A DNA stretch of 64,000 nt from Streptomyces sp. NBC_01210 (GTDB taxonomy: Bacteria > Actinomycetota > Actinomycetes > Streptomycetales > Streptomycetaceae): contig NZ_CP108549.1 of the NCBI RefSeq assembly GCF_036010325.1, forward strand, positions 2,046,001 through 2,110,000, read 5' to 3'. The notes under the pieces are model-generated. The model did no database searches, had not been told where the DNA came from, and was given only the letters and a program-made list of their open reading frames with translations. The number at the start of each line of letters is the position of its first letter. Position 1 is the first letter of the stretch. Of this stretch, positions 17,976 to 25,885 are shown one piece after another. The translations under genes and the position numbers were made by a program.

Positions 17976-18486
17976 ACGACCCCCGTCCTGTGTGAACGCC
18001 CACACCCAGACCCACAAGCGCCTAAGGCTGCGAGCGAATTAATCATTCCGGAGCCGGTCACTCTCCATCCCCCCGATGTTCGGTCAATCAACACCGCTTT
18101 TCGGTCATCCAGCTCTCCGCACGGCCCGACGCGTTCCTTGATCGGGAACAACCTTGCGAGCCTTCCTCCCAGTTGTCCCTTCTGCTCCCTTTTCCAGAAG
18201 AAGACGGCCTTGCACTCGGCCCATTGATTGTCCCCACCCGGTCGCTGCACCACACAACGGTAGGTGCGCGGGCATGCTCCGGTCCGGTATTCGGCGAGAT
18301 GGAATGCAGTGCGGCGGCGAAATCCACCCGGCCCCTCGGCGCTCCGCAGGGACTCGGCCAACCGGCCCATCCGACAGCCGTGGATCCGGCGGCGTCGATG
18401 ACCGGCAGGTCCGCCCGGAAGGCCGCCGCCTGCTCGGGTGTCATCACGGCACCGGGGTGACGGCCGGCCGGCGTGTCCGCCCGGGC
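17976..18486. other. 511-base gap inside the fxs cluster; promoter region of fxsC-fxsT with a coding-like scrap
   Basis: No convincing gene. On the minus strand, the first 25 or so codons after ATG 18444 (MTPEQAAAFRADLPVIDAAG) look coding by third-position GC. The reading frame then becomes Ser/Arg-rich with poor codon use to 18088, suggesting a short decayed reading frame just downstream of fxsB. The part nearest fxsC, around 18030-18130, is relatively AT-rich and probably carries its promoter. That would make fxsA-fxsB and fxsC-fxsT separate transcripts. Confidence 0.4.
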
Positions 18487-20694
18487 TCAGCCACAGTCCG
18501 ACTCTTTCCACAGCTCGTCCAGCAGGCGCCGGCCGCTGACGGTCAGTTCGGCCGCGCGCGCCAGGGTTTCCAGCGCGGGCCTGGCCTGCTCGGCTCCGGC
18601 CGGTTCGAAGGCCGCGAGGCCCACACGTTCGTACGCTCCGGCCAGCAGCTCGGAGAGGGGCATCGGGGTCTCCCGCCAGGGCGCCCGGTGGGTCCACCAG
18701 CCGTCCTGCGCGTAGAGATCGGTGACCTCGACCAGTGCCTGCAGTTTGGCCCGCCTGAAACCGCGCAGCAGCGCGGTTGCCAGCTCCTCGGGCGTGCCGG
18801 GCACCGCGATCCCGAGCGCTCCATAGCCGTGCCGGCGCACCGACGCCTCACCCGAGACCAGCGGTGTCAGGGTCGTCAGACAGTCGGCGGCCTCCGCGGC
18901 CTGTGCGGGTACGGTCTGCCGCAGCAGCTGCCAGGCCTCGGCCAGCCGCCTGCTCCAGCCGTCCGCTTCACGGGAGCCGAGCCGCTCCCGCACGGGTAAG
19001 CCGAAGCAGTCCCGGTACGGGTCGATGTCGTCGAGCCGCAGCGCGGGCACCCCGTCGCCGCCGAGCCTGCGCACGGGCCGCCAGTCGCCGCAGTCCTCAT
19101 CGGCACCTACGTGCCACGGCTCGCGGCCGTCCACGTGTATCAGGAACCCCTTCTCGGCCGCGCGCACCTCGGCCTCGCCGTGCTCCCCGAGGCCCGTCAG
19201 CCGCAGCTCGCCGAGTGTGGGGAGCCAGAGCCTGCCGTTCCGGTACGGCGCCCGGACGGGTACCTCGAGCCCGGCTCGTACGACCGCGGCGGCGAGGTAG
19301 GACGGCAGCCGGAGCGCGAGCCCGGCCGCCTCCGGCCGCTCCTCGCGCAGGGCGGCCAGAGTGTCCTGCAGCCAGGTGTAGGTGTAGGGATGGCCGAGCA
19401 CCACGTCGAGCGCGTCGGAGCGCCCCTCCAGGGCGGACGCCAACTCCCAGGCCTCGTCCCAGGCCTCGCCGCCCTGTCCGTCGAGCTCCAGGTGGACGTC
19501 GGCGAGCAGGGTGCGGGTCACGTCCTGGTGCTCGGCCATGAGTACGCCGGGGTCCGTGACCGCGGCGGACACGGTCGCGGCGGCGGTGCGCTGTTCGATA
19601 CCGCGGATCAGCGCCTCGAGATCGCCGCAGTACACGGAGGTGTTGTCGAAGTCGTTCCGCGAGCTGTAGCGGTGGGTGTAGAGCCCGCCGCCGCAGGACC
19701 GTACGACCGGGCACCGGTGGCAGGTCTCGCTCACTCCGGCGAGTCCCTGCTGGCGTGCTCTGATTCCGGGGTGGGCCGCGACCTCGTCGAAAGGGTGGGC
19801 ATACACATCGAATCCGGTGGCTGCGGCGCCCTCGTAGGCGCTCTTGAGGGAGTCGACCTGCTCCAGGCTGCCGTCGGTCTCGACGACGACGAGGTCGGTG
19901 GGCGCAAGGCCGAGGGATTCGGTGAGGCTGGGGCCGCCGTCGAGGGTGGAGAGCACCGATGCGAAGAGCCGTACCGGAATGCTGCGGCCCTGCTCGTCCC
20001 AGCGGTCGAAGACGGCCAGGAGCCAGTCGGCGTAGGCGGTGGCCGAGCCGTCCGGGCGGGCCGGCGGGGCGTCCCAGGTGGCGTGCGGCAGCAGAAAGTC
20101 GATACGCGGCGGTTCCAGCTCGGTGAGCGCGTCATACACCGCGATCGGATCGTTGGCCACGTCAATGGTGCAGAGGAGACCGAGATAGAGGTGGCGGTAG
20201 CGCTCCTGGCGGAGCAGGTCGACAGCTCTGAGGACCAGGGGATGGCTGGTGCGGCCGTCCGCGAAGCGGCGATGGCGGTCGTTCGCGCTCCGGTCGCCGT
20301 CGAGGGAGATCCCGACCTTGACGTCGTACTCGCTGAAGAGGTCGAGGTAGCGGGGGCTGAGCTGGAGGCCGTTCGTATGGATACGAAGATCGAGTTCGGC
20401 GATTCCGTCGAGGGCCTTGGTGAGCTCCTCGCAGATGTGTCGTAGCCGTGCGGGCCCTGCCAGAAGAGGCTCCCCTCCGTGCAGGATCACTGACACGGAG
20501 GGCAGGGCATGACTCTTGGCATGCTCGGCCAGTCGCAGAGCTGTCCAGGAAATCGCTTCGTCAGAGATTGCCTTCGGGCGAGTGCGCCAGCTCTGATCAG
20601 CGTGTTCGTAGATATAACAGTGGTCACATGCAAGATCACATCTGCTGTGGACCTTCAATACGATCTCGCGGAATGGGACCAGGGGTCCAGTCAT
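18487..20694 (-). CDS. fxsB: FxsB-type radical SAM/SPASM cyclophane-forming maturase with decayed HExxH-like C-terminal domain
   Basis: 735 residues. The radical SAM cluster motif is C19-x3-C23-x2-C26 (SRCDLACDHCYIYEH). A SPASM auxiliary-cluster region lies near residue 320 (CHRCPVVRSCGGGLYTH and FDNTSVYCGD). Enzymes of this family join an aromatic ring of the peptide to a nearby side chain to form three-residue cyclophanes. After about residue 380 a second domain follows that resembles the HExxH peptide beta-hydroxylase partner: DGWWTHRAPWRETPMPLSEL near 660-680 matches its usual APWR..PRPL segment. The position of the metal-binding HExxH reads RGFRR (about 641-645), so this half has lost its ligands. 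The start lies nine bases after the fxsA stop. Confidence 0.93.
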   Translation of the reverse strand: MTGPLVPFREIVLKVHSRCDLACDHCYIYEHADQSWRTRPKAISDEAISWTALRLAEHAKSHALPSVSVILHGGEPLLAGPARLRHICEELTKALDGIAELDLRIHTNGLQLSPRYLDLFSEYDVKVGISLDGDRSANDRHRRFADGRTSHPLVLRAVDLLRQERYRHLYLGLLCTIDVANDPIAVYDALTELEPPRIDFLLPHATWDAPPARPDGSATAYADWLLAVFDRWDEQGRSIPVRLFASVLSTLDGGPSLTESLGLAPTDLVVVETDGSLEQVDSLKSAYEGAAATGFDVYAHPFDEVAAHPGIRARQQGLAGVSETCHRCPVVRSCGGGLYTHRYSSRNDFDNTSVYCGDLEALIRGIEQRTAAATVSAAVTDPGVLMAEHQDVTRTLLADVHLELDGQGGEAWDEAWELASALEGRSDALDVVLGHPYTYTWLQDTLAALREERPEAAGLALRLPSYLAAAVVRAGLEVPVRAPYRNGRLWLPTLGELRLTGLGEHGEAEVRAAEKGFLIHVDGREPWHVGADEDCGDWRPVRRLGGDGVPALRLDDIDPYRDCFGLPVRERLGSREADGWSRRLAEAWQLLRQTVPAQAAEAADCLTTLTPLVSGEASVRRHGYGALGIAVPGTPEELATALLRGFRRAKLQALVEVTDLYAQDGWWTHRAPWRETPMPLSELLAGAYERVGLAAFEPAGAEQARPALETLARAAELTVSGRRLLDELWKESDCG

Positions 20695-20703
20695 TCCGCC
20701 AGT

Positions 20704-20868
20704 CTAGAGCGCCGAGTTGAACGTGGACGCACGCCGAGTGACGTCGACCGAGACGGGGAGCACCCGGGCAAGCTTCCTGGCGGCAACGGCGCCACGGAGA
20801 TCGATCTGAGCCAACGGGACGCGATTCTTCTTCGCAGCGGCGAAGGACGCTGAGGTCTGAAACTTCAT
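20704..20868 (-). CDS. fxsA: FxSxx-COOH cyclophane RiPP precursor FxsA
   Basis: 54 residues from ATG 20868, beginning MKFQTSASFAAAKKNRVPLA and ending RRASTFNSAL. The last five residues are F-N-S-A-L at the free carboxyl terminus, exactly the FxSxx-COOH signature that names the family; the preceding leader (AQIDLRGAVAARKLARVLPV) would be the recognition region. FxsB is expected to crosslink the Phe ring to the Ser. The frame stays open further upstream to 21012, but there the residues are Cys/Trp/Arg-rich and unlike leaders. A weak AAGGA lies 10 bases before the chosen start. It is the first gene of a fxsA-fxsB unit. Confidence 0.9.
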   Translation of the reverse strand: MKFQTSASFAAAKKNRVPLAQIDLRGAVAARKLARVLPVSVDVTRRASTFNSAL

Positions 20869-21082
20869 GAGGGGCCGTCCTTGATGTTGTGTCCAGCGTT
20901 GTGTCCAGCACAGATACCACGCACCGTTGCGATGCCGGCGGCACGACTTTACTCTCATGGCCACCCGCAGCAACTCAGCACATGGAGACGGAACAAAAGA
21001 GTTGTGGCGCATTCTCGCAGGACAGTACGGAACAAGCCATTCCGCCTAAAGAGTGAAGGCAAAACTGCAGACGGGAGTGCGC
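20869..21082. promoter_or_regulatory. Divergent control region between fxsA and the SLATT gene
   Basis: This 214-base spacer is less GC-rich than its surroundings and must contain the promoters of the fxsA-fxsB unit and of the SLATT gene. It holds the tandem GTTGTGTCCAGC repeat at 20886-20909. Confidence 0.5.
20886..20909. repeat. Tandem 12-bp repeat upstream of fxsA
   Basis: GTTGTGTCCAGC occurs twice without spacing. Read toward fxsA it is GCTGGACACAAC twice, ending 17 bases before the fxsA start codon. Its place, in the leader or promoter of fxsA, makes it a candidate operator. Confidence 0.75.
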
Positions 21083-22015
21083 GTGACCGAATTATCCGGC
21101 CCACTGCACAGCATGGTCTTTCGTAACACTGATCTGCCGGTTCTCTTCCATCGCACGGACAGCATCGCGATCTCGCACCAGCGCGAGGCCGTCGGCTCCA
21201 CCCGCTCCCAGCTGCTGCTCCTGGTCGTGGGCGCCGCCCTGGCCACGCTGCCGTCCTCACTGAGGCTCGGTGACACCTTCCAACTCGCGGGCGCACTCAG
21301 CACGTTGGCCTATGCCGGGGTGCTCGCGCTGGGCTATCGCACCTCCCGGCGCAGAGCAAAGTCGCACTGGCAACTCAACCGCTCCGCAGCGGAGTTCATC
21401 AAGTCGATGTGCTGGCGGTACGCCGTCCATGGAGCGCCCTTCGACTCCCACTCCACCGATGCGGACGAGCTGTTCGCCGTGCGCCTGGAGGAAGGGCTGC
21501 GGGAGCTGGCCAAAGTCGGCTGGCAGGACCCGCGCCACGGCGATGCCGAGGTGGCCGCCGCGGACCTGATCACCACACCCATGCGGCGGCTGCACGCGAA
21601 GACGTTCAGCATCCGCAAGGAGACCTATGTCAGGGACCGGCTGATCGAACAGCGCAACTGGTACCACCGGAGCACGGAGAACTCGCGCCGCGCCACCGCG
21701 CTCTGGTCCGCGTCGATCGGGCTGCTCACCCTGCTCGCACTCTTTTTCGCGCTGCTGAGGACCTTCTCGATCGCCGAATCCGTCGATGTGATGGGCCTGT
21801 TGTCGGCGGCGGCCGCCGCCTGTCTGGCCTGGAGCGAGATCCGGCGCCATCAACCCCTCATCGCCGCCCACTCGTTGGTCGAGGAGGACCTGGCGGCGAT
21901 GCATACGGCGATGGAGACCTCGGTCAGCGATGTGGAGTGGCCGTCGGCGGTCTACGAGACCGAGCGCATCGTCTCGCCCCAGCACACCGACTGGCTTGTG
22001 AGACACCGGAGTTGA
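21083..22015 (+). CDS. SLATT-domain (DUF4231) membrane protein
   Basis: 310 residues from GTG 21083, selected because GGGAG precedes it by five bases (GTG 21053 and 21077 are alternatives). Two pairs of hydrophobic helices are visible: SQLLLLVVGAALATLPSSL with TLAYAGVLALGY, and SIGLLTLLALFFALLRTF with VMGLLSAAAAACLAW. Charged helical segments lie between them (RDRLIEQRNWYHRSTENSRR). This two-helix-plus-cytosolic-helix plan is that of SLATT domains, proposed as membrane-damaging effectors in nucleotide-sensing conflict systems. It is followed seven bases later by a convergent SLOG-like gene and is divergent from the fxs RiPP cluster. No toxic activity has been shown for this protein. Confidence 0.8.
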   Translation: MTELSGPLHSMVFRNTDLPVLFHRTDSIAISHQREAVGSTRSQLLLLVVGAALATLPSSLRLGDTFQLAGALSTLAYAGVLALGYRTSRRRAKSHWQLNRSAAEFIKSMCWRYAVHGAPFDSHSTDADELFAVRLEEGLRELAKVGWQDPRHGDAEVAAADLITTPMRRLHAKTFSIRKETYVRDRLIEQRNWYHRSTENSRRATALWSASIGLLTLLALFFALLRTFSIAESVDVMGLLSAAAAACLAWSEIRRHQPLIAAHSLVEEDLAAMHTAMETSVSDVEWPSAVYETERIVSPQHTDWLVRHRS

Positions 22016-22022
22016 GGGATGG

Positions 22023-22502
22023 TCAGTAGCGCTCGACACCCTCGCGCCAGATGACCGTCACGGGCCTGCCGAGGTGTCGGGCGTAGCGGACGATGTCGCC
22101 CGTGCCGCCGAGACCGCGGGCCGGGCGGCCGTCCCAGACCGCCAGCAGGCGGTCGCAGTTGTCGGCGATATAGGCGCCGGCCGCGTAGTAGGCCTCGTCC
22201 GTGGAGTGCGGGAAGGACAGCTGGACCTCCCGGCTCGCCCTGCCCCTGAGGTCCCGGTACCTGGCGAGTTCGTCCGGGGCCGTGAAACCGGCTTCGTAGT
22301 CGCCACTGGGGATCACCACGGTCAGTTCCGCGCCGTATTCCAGAGCGATGTCCGCGAAGAGCTGGTCAGCGCCCGCCGCGAGACTGGAGAGTGCTTCCAT
22401 TGAGCCCTCGTGGCCGCAGAACTCGGCGCGCATCCCGGCGCGGATATGGGCGTGCGCCTCGGGCGGGATGCCTCTGTGGCCGGTCACTCCAATGCGTTTC
22501 AC
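22023..22502 (-). CDS. SLOG-like (Rossmannoid nucleotide/ADPR-sensor) protein
   Basis: 159 residues beginning MKRIGVTGHRGIPPEAHAHI, with LSSLAAGADQLFADIALEYG, LTVVIPSGDYEAGF and ADNCDRLLAVWDGRPARG. The order, a strand followed by GxxGHR, a Gly/Ala-rich loop with Asp, a strand ending in VIPS, and a late strand LLAVWDG followed by Gly-rich loop, is that of the SLOG/YpsA/LOG-like superfamily. This superfamily binds nucleotide-derived ligands and includes sensors paired with SLATT effectors. It converges tail-to-tail with the SLATT gene (stops seven bases apart). A stand-alone housekeeping role is the alternative. Confidence 0.72.
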   Translation of the reverse strand: MKRIGVTGHRGIPPEAHAHIRAGMRAEFCGHEGSMEALSSLAAGADQLFADIALEYGAELTVVIPSGDYEAGFTAPDELARYRDLRGRASREVQLSFPHSTDEAYYAAGAYIADNCDRLLAVWDGRPARGLGGTGDIVRYARHLGRPVTVIWREGVERY

Positions 22503-22567
22503 TGATCCGCAACCCCCGTTGTTCCGGTGCCCGACCGCTCTGACATCCTCTCAAAAGGGAGAGCGAC

Positions 22568-22606
22568 GTCGAGCCCCCGTCCGCTGATATTGGACGGGGG
22601 CTCGAC
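22568..22606. terminator. Strong terminator hairpin after sprB
   Basis: Perfect 15-bp arms (GTCGAGCCCCCGTCC and its complement) around a nine-base loop, located 26 bases beyond the sprB stop. Confidence 0.85.
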
Positions 22607-22631
22607 TGCTGTCGGCTGCGGTGGTGGTGCG

Positions 22632-23531
22632 TCAGTAGACGCTGACTCCGTAGGCGCTCAGCGCCTCGGTGACCGGCTGGAAGAATGTCGTACCGCCGGA
22701 GGTGCAGTTGCCGCTGCCGCCGGAGGTCAGGCCGATGGCCCGGCTGCCGGAGTAGAGCGAGCCGCCGCTGTCGCCGGGTTCGGCGCAGACGTTGGTGCGG
22801 ATCATGCCGTAGACGATGTCACCGCCGCCGTAGTTGACCGTGGCGTTGAGGCCGGTGACGCTGCCGCAGTGGATGCCCGTGGTGGAGCCGCGGCGACAGA
22901 CGGACATGCCGACGGTGGCGTTGGCCGCGCTGGTGATGTCCTGGCTGCCGACGGTGCCCGGGTGGGCGATCGAGGTGTTGGAGTACCTCACGATGCCGTA
23001 GTCGTTGCCCGGGAAGCTGGATCCGGCCGTGGGACCGATGCTCGTGGAGTGCGAGGAGTTGGTGTACCAGGGCGGGTTGCCGTCGGTGCAGTGGCCTGCG
23101 GTCAGGAAGTAGTAGGTGCTGCCGCTGCGGACGTTGAAGCCGAGCGAGCAGCGCCAGCTGGTGGCGTAGATGGCGTCGCCGCCGGAGATGAGCTTGGAGA
23201 ACGTGCCGGCGGTGCGCTCGATGCGTATCGCGCCTGCGTTGGCCCCGGCTTCCTGCTTGATCTTTGTTATTTCGGCCTTCGAGACGGTGCTGTCGGCCGT
23301 GACGACCAGGGTGTTGGTCGCCTTGTCGATGAGCCAGGCGGTGCCTGCCACATCCGCGTCGAGTACGGCGTCGCTCGCGGCGGTGAGCTGGTTGGCGCTG
23401 AAGGTCTGTGCAGGGTTGGCGCTGGCGGCGGGGACAGCCAGCGCTGCGGCGGCGATCAGGCCAGTGGTGACGGCGAGCAGACGCATGCGTCTCGCCGTGC
23501 CACTGCGGGGGATGGTGCGCTTGATCCTCAC
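22632..23531 (-). CDS. sprB: Streptogrisin B-type secreted serine protease precursor
   Basis: 299 residues from GTG 23531 (GGGAGGA upstream), the same length as the classical streptogrisin B precursor. It starts [20 protein letters not shown], with a signal peptide ending ASA and a short propeptide ([38 protein letters not shown]). The mature enzyme starts about [20 protein letters not shown]. The triad is His in LTAGHCT, Asp in NDYGIVRYS and Ser in PGDSGGS. The end [12 protein letters not shown] agrees with streptogrisin B as I remember it. It is secreted and self-processed, with chymotrypsin-like specificity for large hydrophobic residues. It has its own terminator. Confidence 0.92.
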   Translation of the reverse strand: MRIKRTIPRSGTARRMRLLAVTTGLIAAAALAVPAASANPAQTFSANQLTAASDAVLDADVAGTAWLIDKATNTLVVTADSTVSKAEITKIKQEAGANAGAIRIERTAGTFSKLISGGDAIYATSWRCSLGFNVRSGSTYYFLTAGHCTDGNPPWYTNSSHSTSIGPTAGSSFPGNDYGIVRYSNTSIAHPGTVGSQDITSAANATVGMSVCRRGSTTGIHCGSVTGLNATVNYGGGDIVYGMIRTNVCAEPGDSGGSLYSGSRAIGLTSGGSGNCTSGGTTFFQPVTEALSAYGVSVY

Positions 23532-23716
23532 TTGTCGTTCCTCCCGAGGGGAATCGGGGGCCCTTTGTGGGGTTCCGGGCCCGTGAGGCGCAGCCAGGGA
23601 GCACGTTCGCTTTTCGGACAGACTGTGCTCCTGACAAGCGCTGTTCGGGAGTATTCGGTGCGTCAACTTCCCGCGCAAGGGCGCCTTTCGGCCTCTCCGC
23701 TCCCCCATGCCGGACG

Positions 23717-23744
23717 GCCCCGGTGGCTCGTTGGCCACCGGGGC
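23717..23744. terminator. Hairpin downstream of the DUF1684 gene
   Basis: GCCCCGGTGGC pairs with GCCACCGGGGC over a six-base loop. It lies after the end of the long minus-strand transport/oxidation operon and probably terminates it. Confidence 0.7.
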
Positions 23745-23937
23745 TGTGCCGTACATGTCCGACCCGTAGGACGGGTCAGTGACTCCGAAGGTTCCGTTCG
23801 CCCGCCGGGACGGCGGTATCGAGGGTGTTCCCGGGGGGCGGGAAGGGGCAGATGAAGTGGTCCGCGAAGGCACACGGCGGCAGCAGGGACCGGTTGAAGT
23901 CGACGGTCACCGTGCCGTGGGCGGCCGGCGCGGAGGG

Positions 23938-24579
23938 CTACAGAAAGCGGAAGCGGTAACTACTGTTTCCGCTGGTCGCATCGGCGAAGACCGCCCAGAG
24001 CGAGCCGTCCGGCTCGACCGCGACCTGCAGCGTGCGCTCCTCGCCGTCGAGCTCGAAGTCGATCTCGCCGCCGAGGCCGAGGCCGCGCTCACGCCCGTCG
24101 GCATTCTCGACCCGTACGCTGCGGTGTTCCTTGTACGGACGGAAGCGTCCCGGCAGCGCCCAGCGGGCGTCGTACGCCGTCGCCTCGACGCCCTGGAAGG
24201 CGTGCCGCGCCGGTGAGTCCGGGTCGAAGTCCCGTACCGCCCACAGACCTTCGCGACGCAGTACGACCAGTCGCCGTTCGCCGTGCGCGACCCGGGATTC
24301 GGGGATCGGTCCGTGGTCCGCGGTGAGGCGGACGGGGCCGGTGAGGGGCTTGTCGTCCACGGTGAGACCGTCCTCGGCCGAGGCCGTCAGCACCACCGCG
24401 TCACCGTCCTCCCGCCAGCTCCCGGGGACGGCCGGAATTCGACCTTCCGGGTAGTCGGAGAACCAGTGGGTACCGGTGAGCGAGAGCGGTCCGTACCGGG
24501 CCGCGACCGTGGCGGCACGCTGTTCGTGCCAGTTCTGCCAGTTCCGCTGGTCTTTGGCTGCGTGTGCGTCCTTGCTCAT
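23938..24579 (-). CDS. DUF1684 family protein, truncated by an in-frame TAG
   Basis: 213 residues from ATG 24579 to a TAG at 23938. The visible part is typical: RNWQNWHEQRAATVAARYGP at the start, then FSDYPEGRIPAVPG, EATAYDARWALPGRFRPY and finally NSSYRFRFL. DUF1684 proteins normally continue with a conserved end resembling DFNRxxxPPCAFxxxxxCPxPPPxN. After the TAG that very sequence follows in frame ([20 protein letters not shown], then FPPPGNTL) to a TGA at 23776, with good codon use. The gene is therefore interrupted once, by CTG-TAG-CCC. It is the last gene of the operon, four bases after the LLM gene. The biochemical role of the family is not established. Confidence 0.85.
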   Translation of the reverse strand: MSKDAHAAKDQRNWQNWHEQRAATVAARYGPLSLTGTHWFSDYPEGRIPAVPGSWREDGDAVVLTASAEDGLTVDDKPLTGPVRLTADHGPIPESRVAHGERRLVVLRREGLWAVRDFDPDSPARHAFQGVEATAYDARWALPGRFRPYKEHRSVRVENADGRERGLGLGGEIDFELDGEERTLQVAVEPDGSLWAVFADATSGNSSYRFRFL

Positions 24580-24583
24580 ACGA

Positions 24584-25885
24584 TCAACCCTTCCACACCG
24601 GCTCGGCGAGGCCGAGGTGCGATCGCAGCGTCGAGCCGGTGTACTCCGCACGGAAGACCCCGCGCTCCTGGAGGAGCGGTACCACCTGGTCGACGAAGTC
24701 GTCGAGGCCGCCGGGGGTGAGATGGGGGACGAGGATGAAGCCGTCGGCCGCGTCCTTCGACACGAACTCCTCCAGCGCGGCGGCGACGCTCCTCGCGGTG
24801 CCGATGAAGGACTGCCGGCTGGTCGTCTCGATGACGGTCTGCCGTATGGACAGGCCCTTGGCCTCCGACAGCGCACGCCACTTGGCGGCGATCGCGAACG
24901 GGTCGCCGGCCTTGACCCGGCCCTGGACGAGCACCGAGTCAGGATCGGGATCGATGTCGGGGAGCGGCCCTTCGGGGTCGTACGAGGAGAGGTCGCGGCC
25001 CCAGACCAGCTCAAGGGCGAGGATCGCGTTCTGCGGCGAGATCTGCCGGCGGCGGATCTCCGCGGCCCGCTCCTGCGCCTCGGCGTCCGTGTCGCCGAGG
25101 ACGAAGCTGACCCCGGGCATGATCTTGAGGTCGCCGGGCTCCCGTCCGTACGCGGCGAGCCGGGCCTTGACGTCGGCGTAGAAGGCGCGGCCCGCCTCCA
25201 GCGTGCCGTGCCTGGTGAAGATCACGTCCGCGGTGGATGCGGCGAACTCCCGGCCCTCGTCGGAGTCGCCCGCCTGGATGACCACGGGGTGGCCCTGCGG
25301 TGACCGGGGAACGGTGAACTCGCCCTCGATCGCGAAGTGTTGACCTGAGTGTGCGAAGGGACGGGGCGTCCCGTCAGGCGTCCAGGAGTCCCAGAGCGTA
25401 CGGGCGACGGAGACGAACTCGGCGGCGCGGGTGTAGCGGTCGGCCCGGTCGAGATAGCCGCCGCGGCGGAAGTTCTCCCCGGTGAAGGCGTCGGAGGAGG
25501 TGACAACGTTCCAGGCGGCCCGGCCGCCGCTGAGATGGTCCAGGGAGGCGAGTCGGCGAGCCAGTTCGTACGGCTCGTTGAAGGTGGCGTTGACGGTGGC
25601 TGCGAGGCCGAGCCGTTCGGTGACGGCCGCCAGGGCATTGAGCACCGTGAGGGACTCGGGTCGGCCGACCACGTCCAGATCGTGGATCTCGCCCTTGTGC
25701 TCGCGCAGCCGCAGCCCCTCGGCGAGGAAGAAGAAATCGAAGAGTCCACGCTCGGCGGTGCGGGCGAGATGCTCGAAGGAGGAGAAGTCGATCTGGCTCT
25801 TCGAGCGCGGGTCGGCCCAGACGGTGGTGCTGTTGACGCCCGGGAAGTGGGCGGCGAGATGCATCTGTTTGCGTTCGGCGGTCAT
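24584..25885 (-). CDS. LLM-class flavin-dependent monooxygenase (NtaA/SnaA/DszA type)
   Basis: 433 residues. Features of the NtaA/DszA branch of the bacterial luciferase-like fold are clear: MHLAAHFPGVNSTTVW at the start, HLARTAERGLFDFFFLAEGL, ATVNATFNEPYELARRLASL, SGGRAAWNVVTSSD, the GHPVVIQAGDSDEGREFAA phosphate-binding region, and a C-terminal GGLDDFVDQVVPLLQERGVF followed by TLRSHLGL. Enzymes of this group use FMNH2 supplied by a separate reductase to cleave C-S or C-N bonds (dimethyl sulfide, dibenzothiophene sulfone, nitrilotriacetate, alkylated cysteines). It overlaps the previous gene by four bases. No dedicated flavin reductase is visible nearby. Confidence 0.92.
   Translation of the reverse strand: MTAERKQMHLAAHFPGVNSTTVWADPRSKSQIDFSSFEHLARTAERGLFDFFFLAEGLRLREHKGEIHDLDVVGRPESLTVLNALAAVTERLGLAATVNATFNEPYELARRLASLDHLSGGRAAWNVVTSSDAFTGENFRRGGYLDRADRYTRAAEFVSVARTLWDSWTPDGTPRPFAHSGQHFAIEGEFTVPRSPQGHPVVIQAGDSDEGREFAASTADVIFTRHGTLEAGRAFYADVKARLAAYGREPGDLKIMPGVSFVLGDTDAEAQERAAEIRRRQISPQNAILALELVWGRDLSSYDPEGPLPDIDPDPDSVLVQGRVKAGDPFAIAAKWRALSEAKGLSIRQTVIETTSRQSFIGTARSVAAALEEFVSKDAADGFILVPHLTPGGLDDFVDQVVPLLQERGVFRAEYTGSTLRSHLGLAEPVWKG

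Noticed and set aside
20704..21012. Longer version of the FxsA frame (102 codons)
   Set aside because: The extra N-terminal part is Cys/Trp/Arg-rich, overlaps the tandem repeat and control region, and is unlike RiPP leaders. The start at 20868 fits better.
9449..23531. The two secreted proteases as parts of one fxs-associated processing island
   Set aside because: They flank the RiPP region, but both are ordinary secreted streptogrisin-type enzymes with their own terminators, and there is no sign of a role in cytoplasmic FxsA cleavage.
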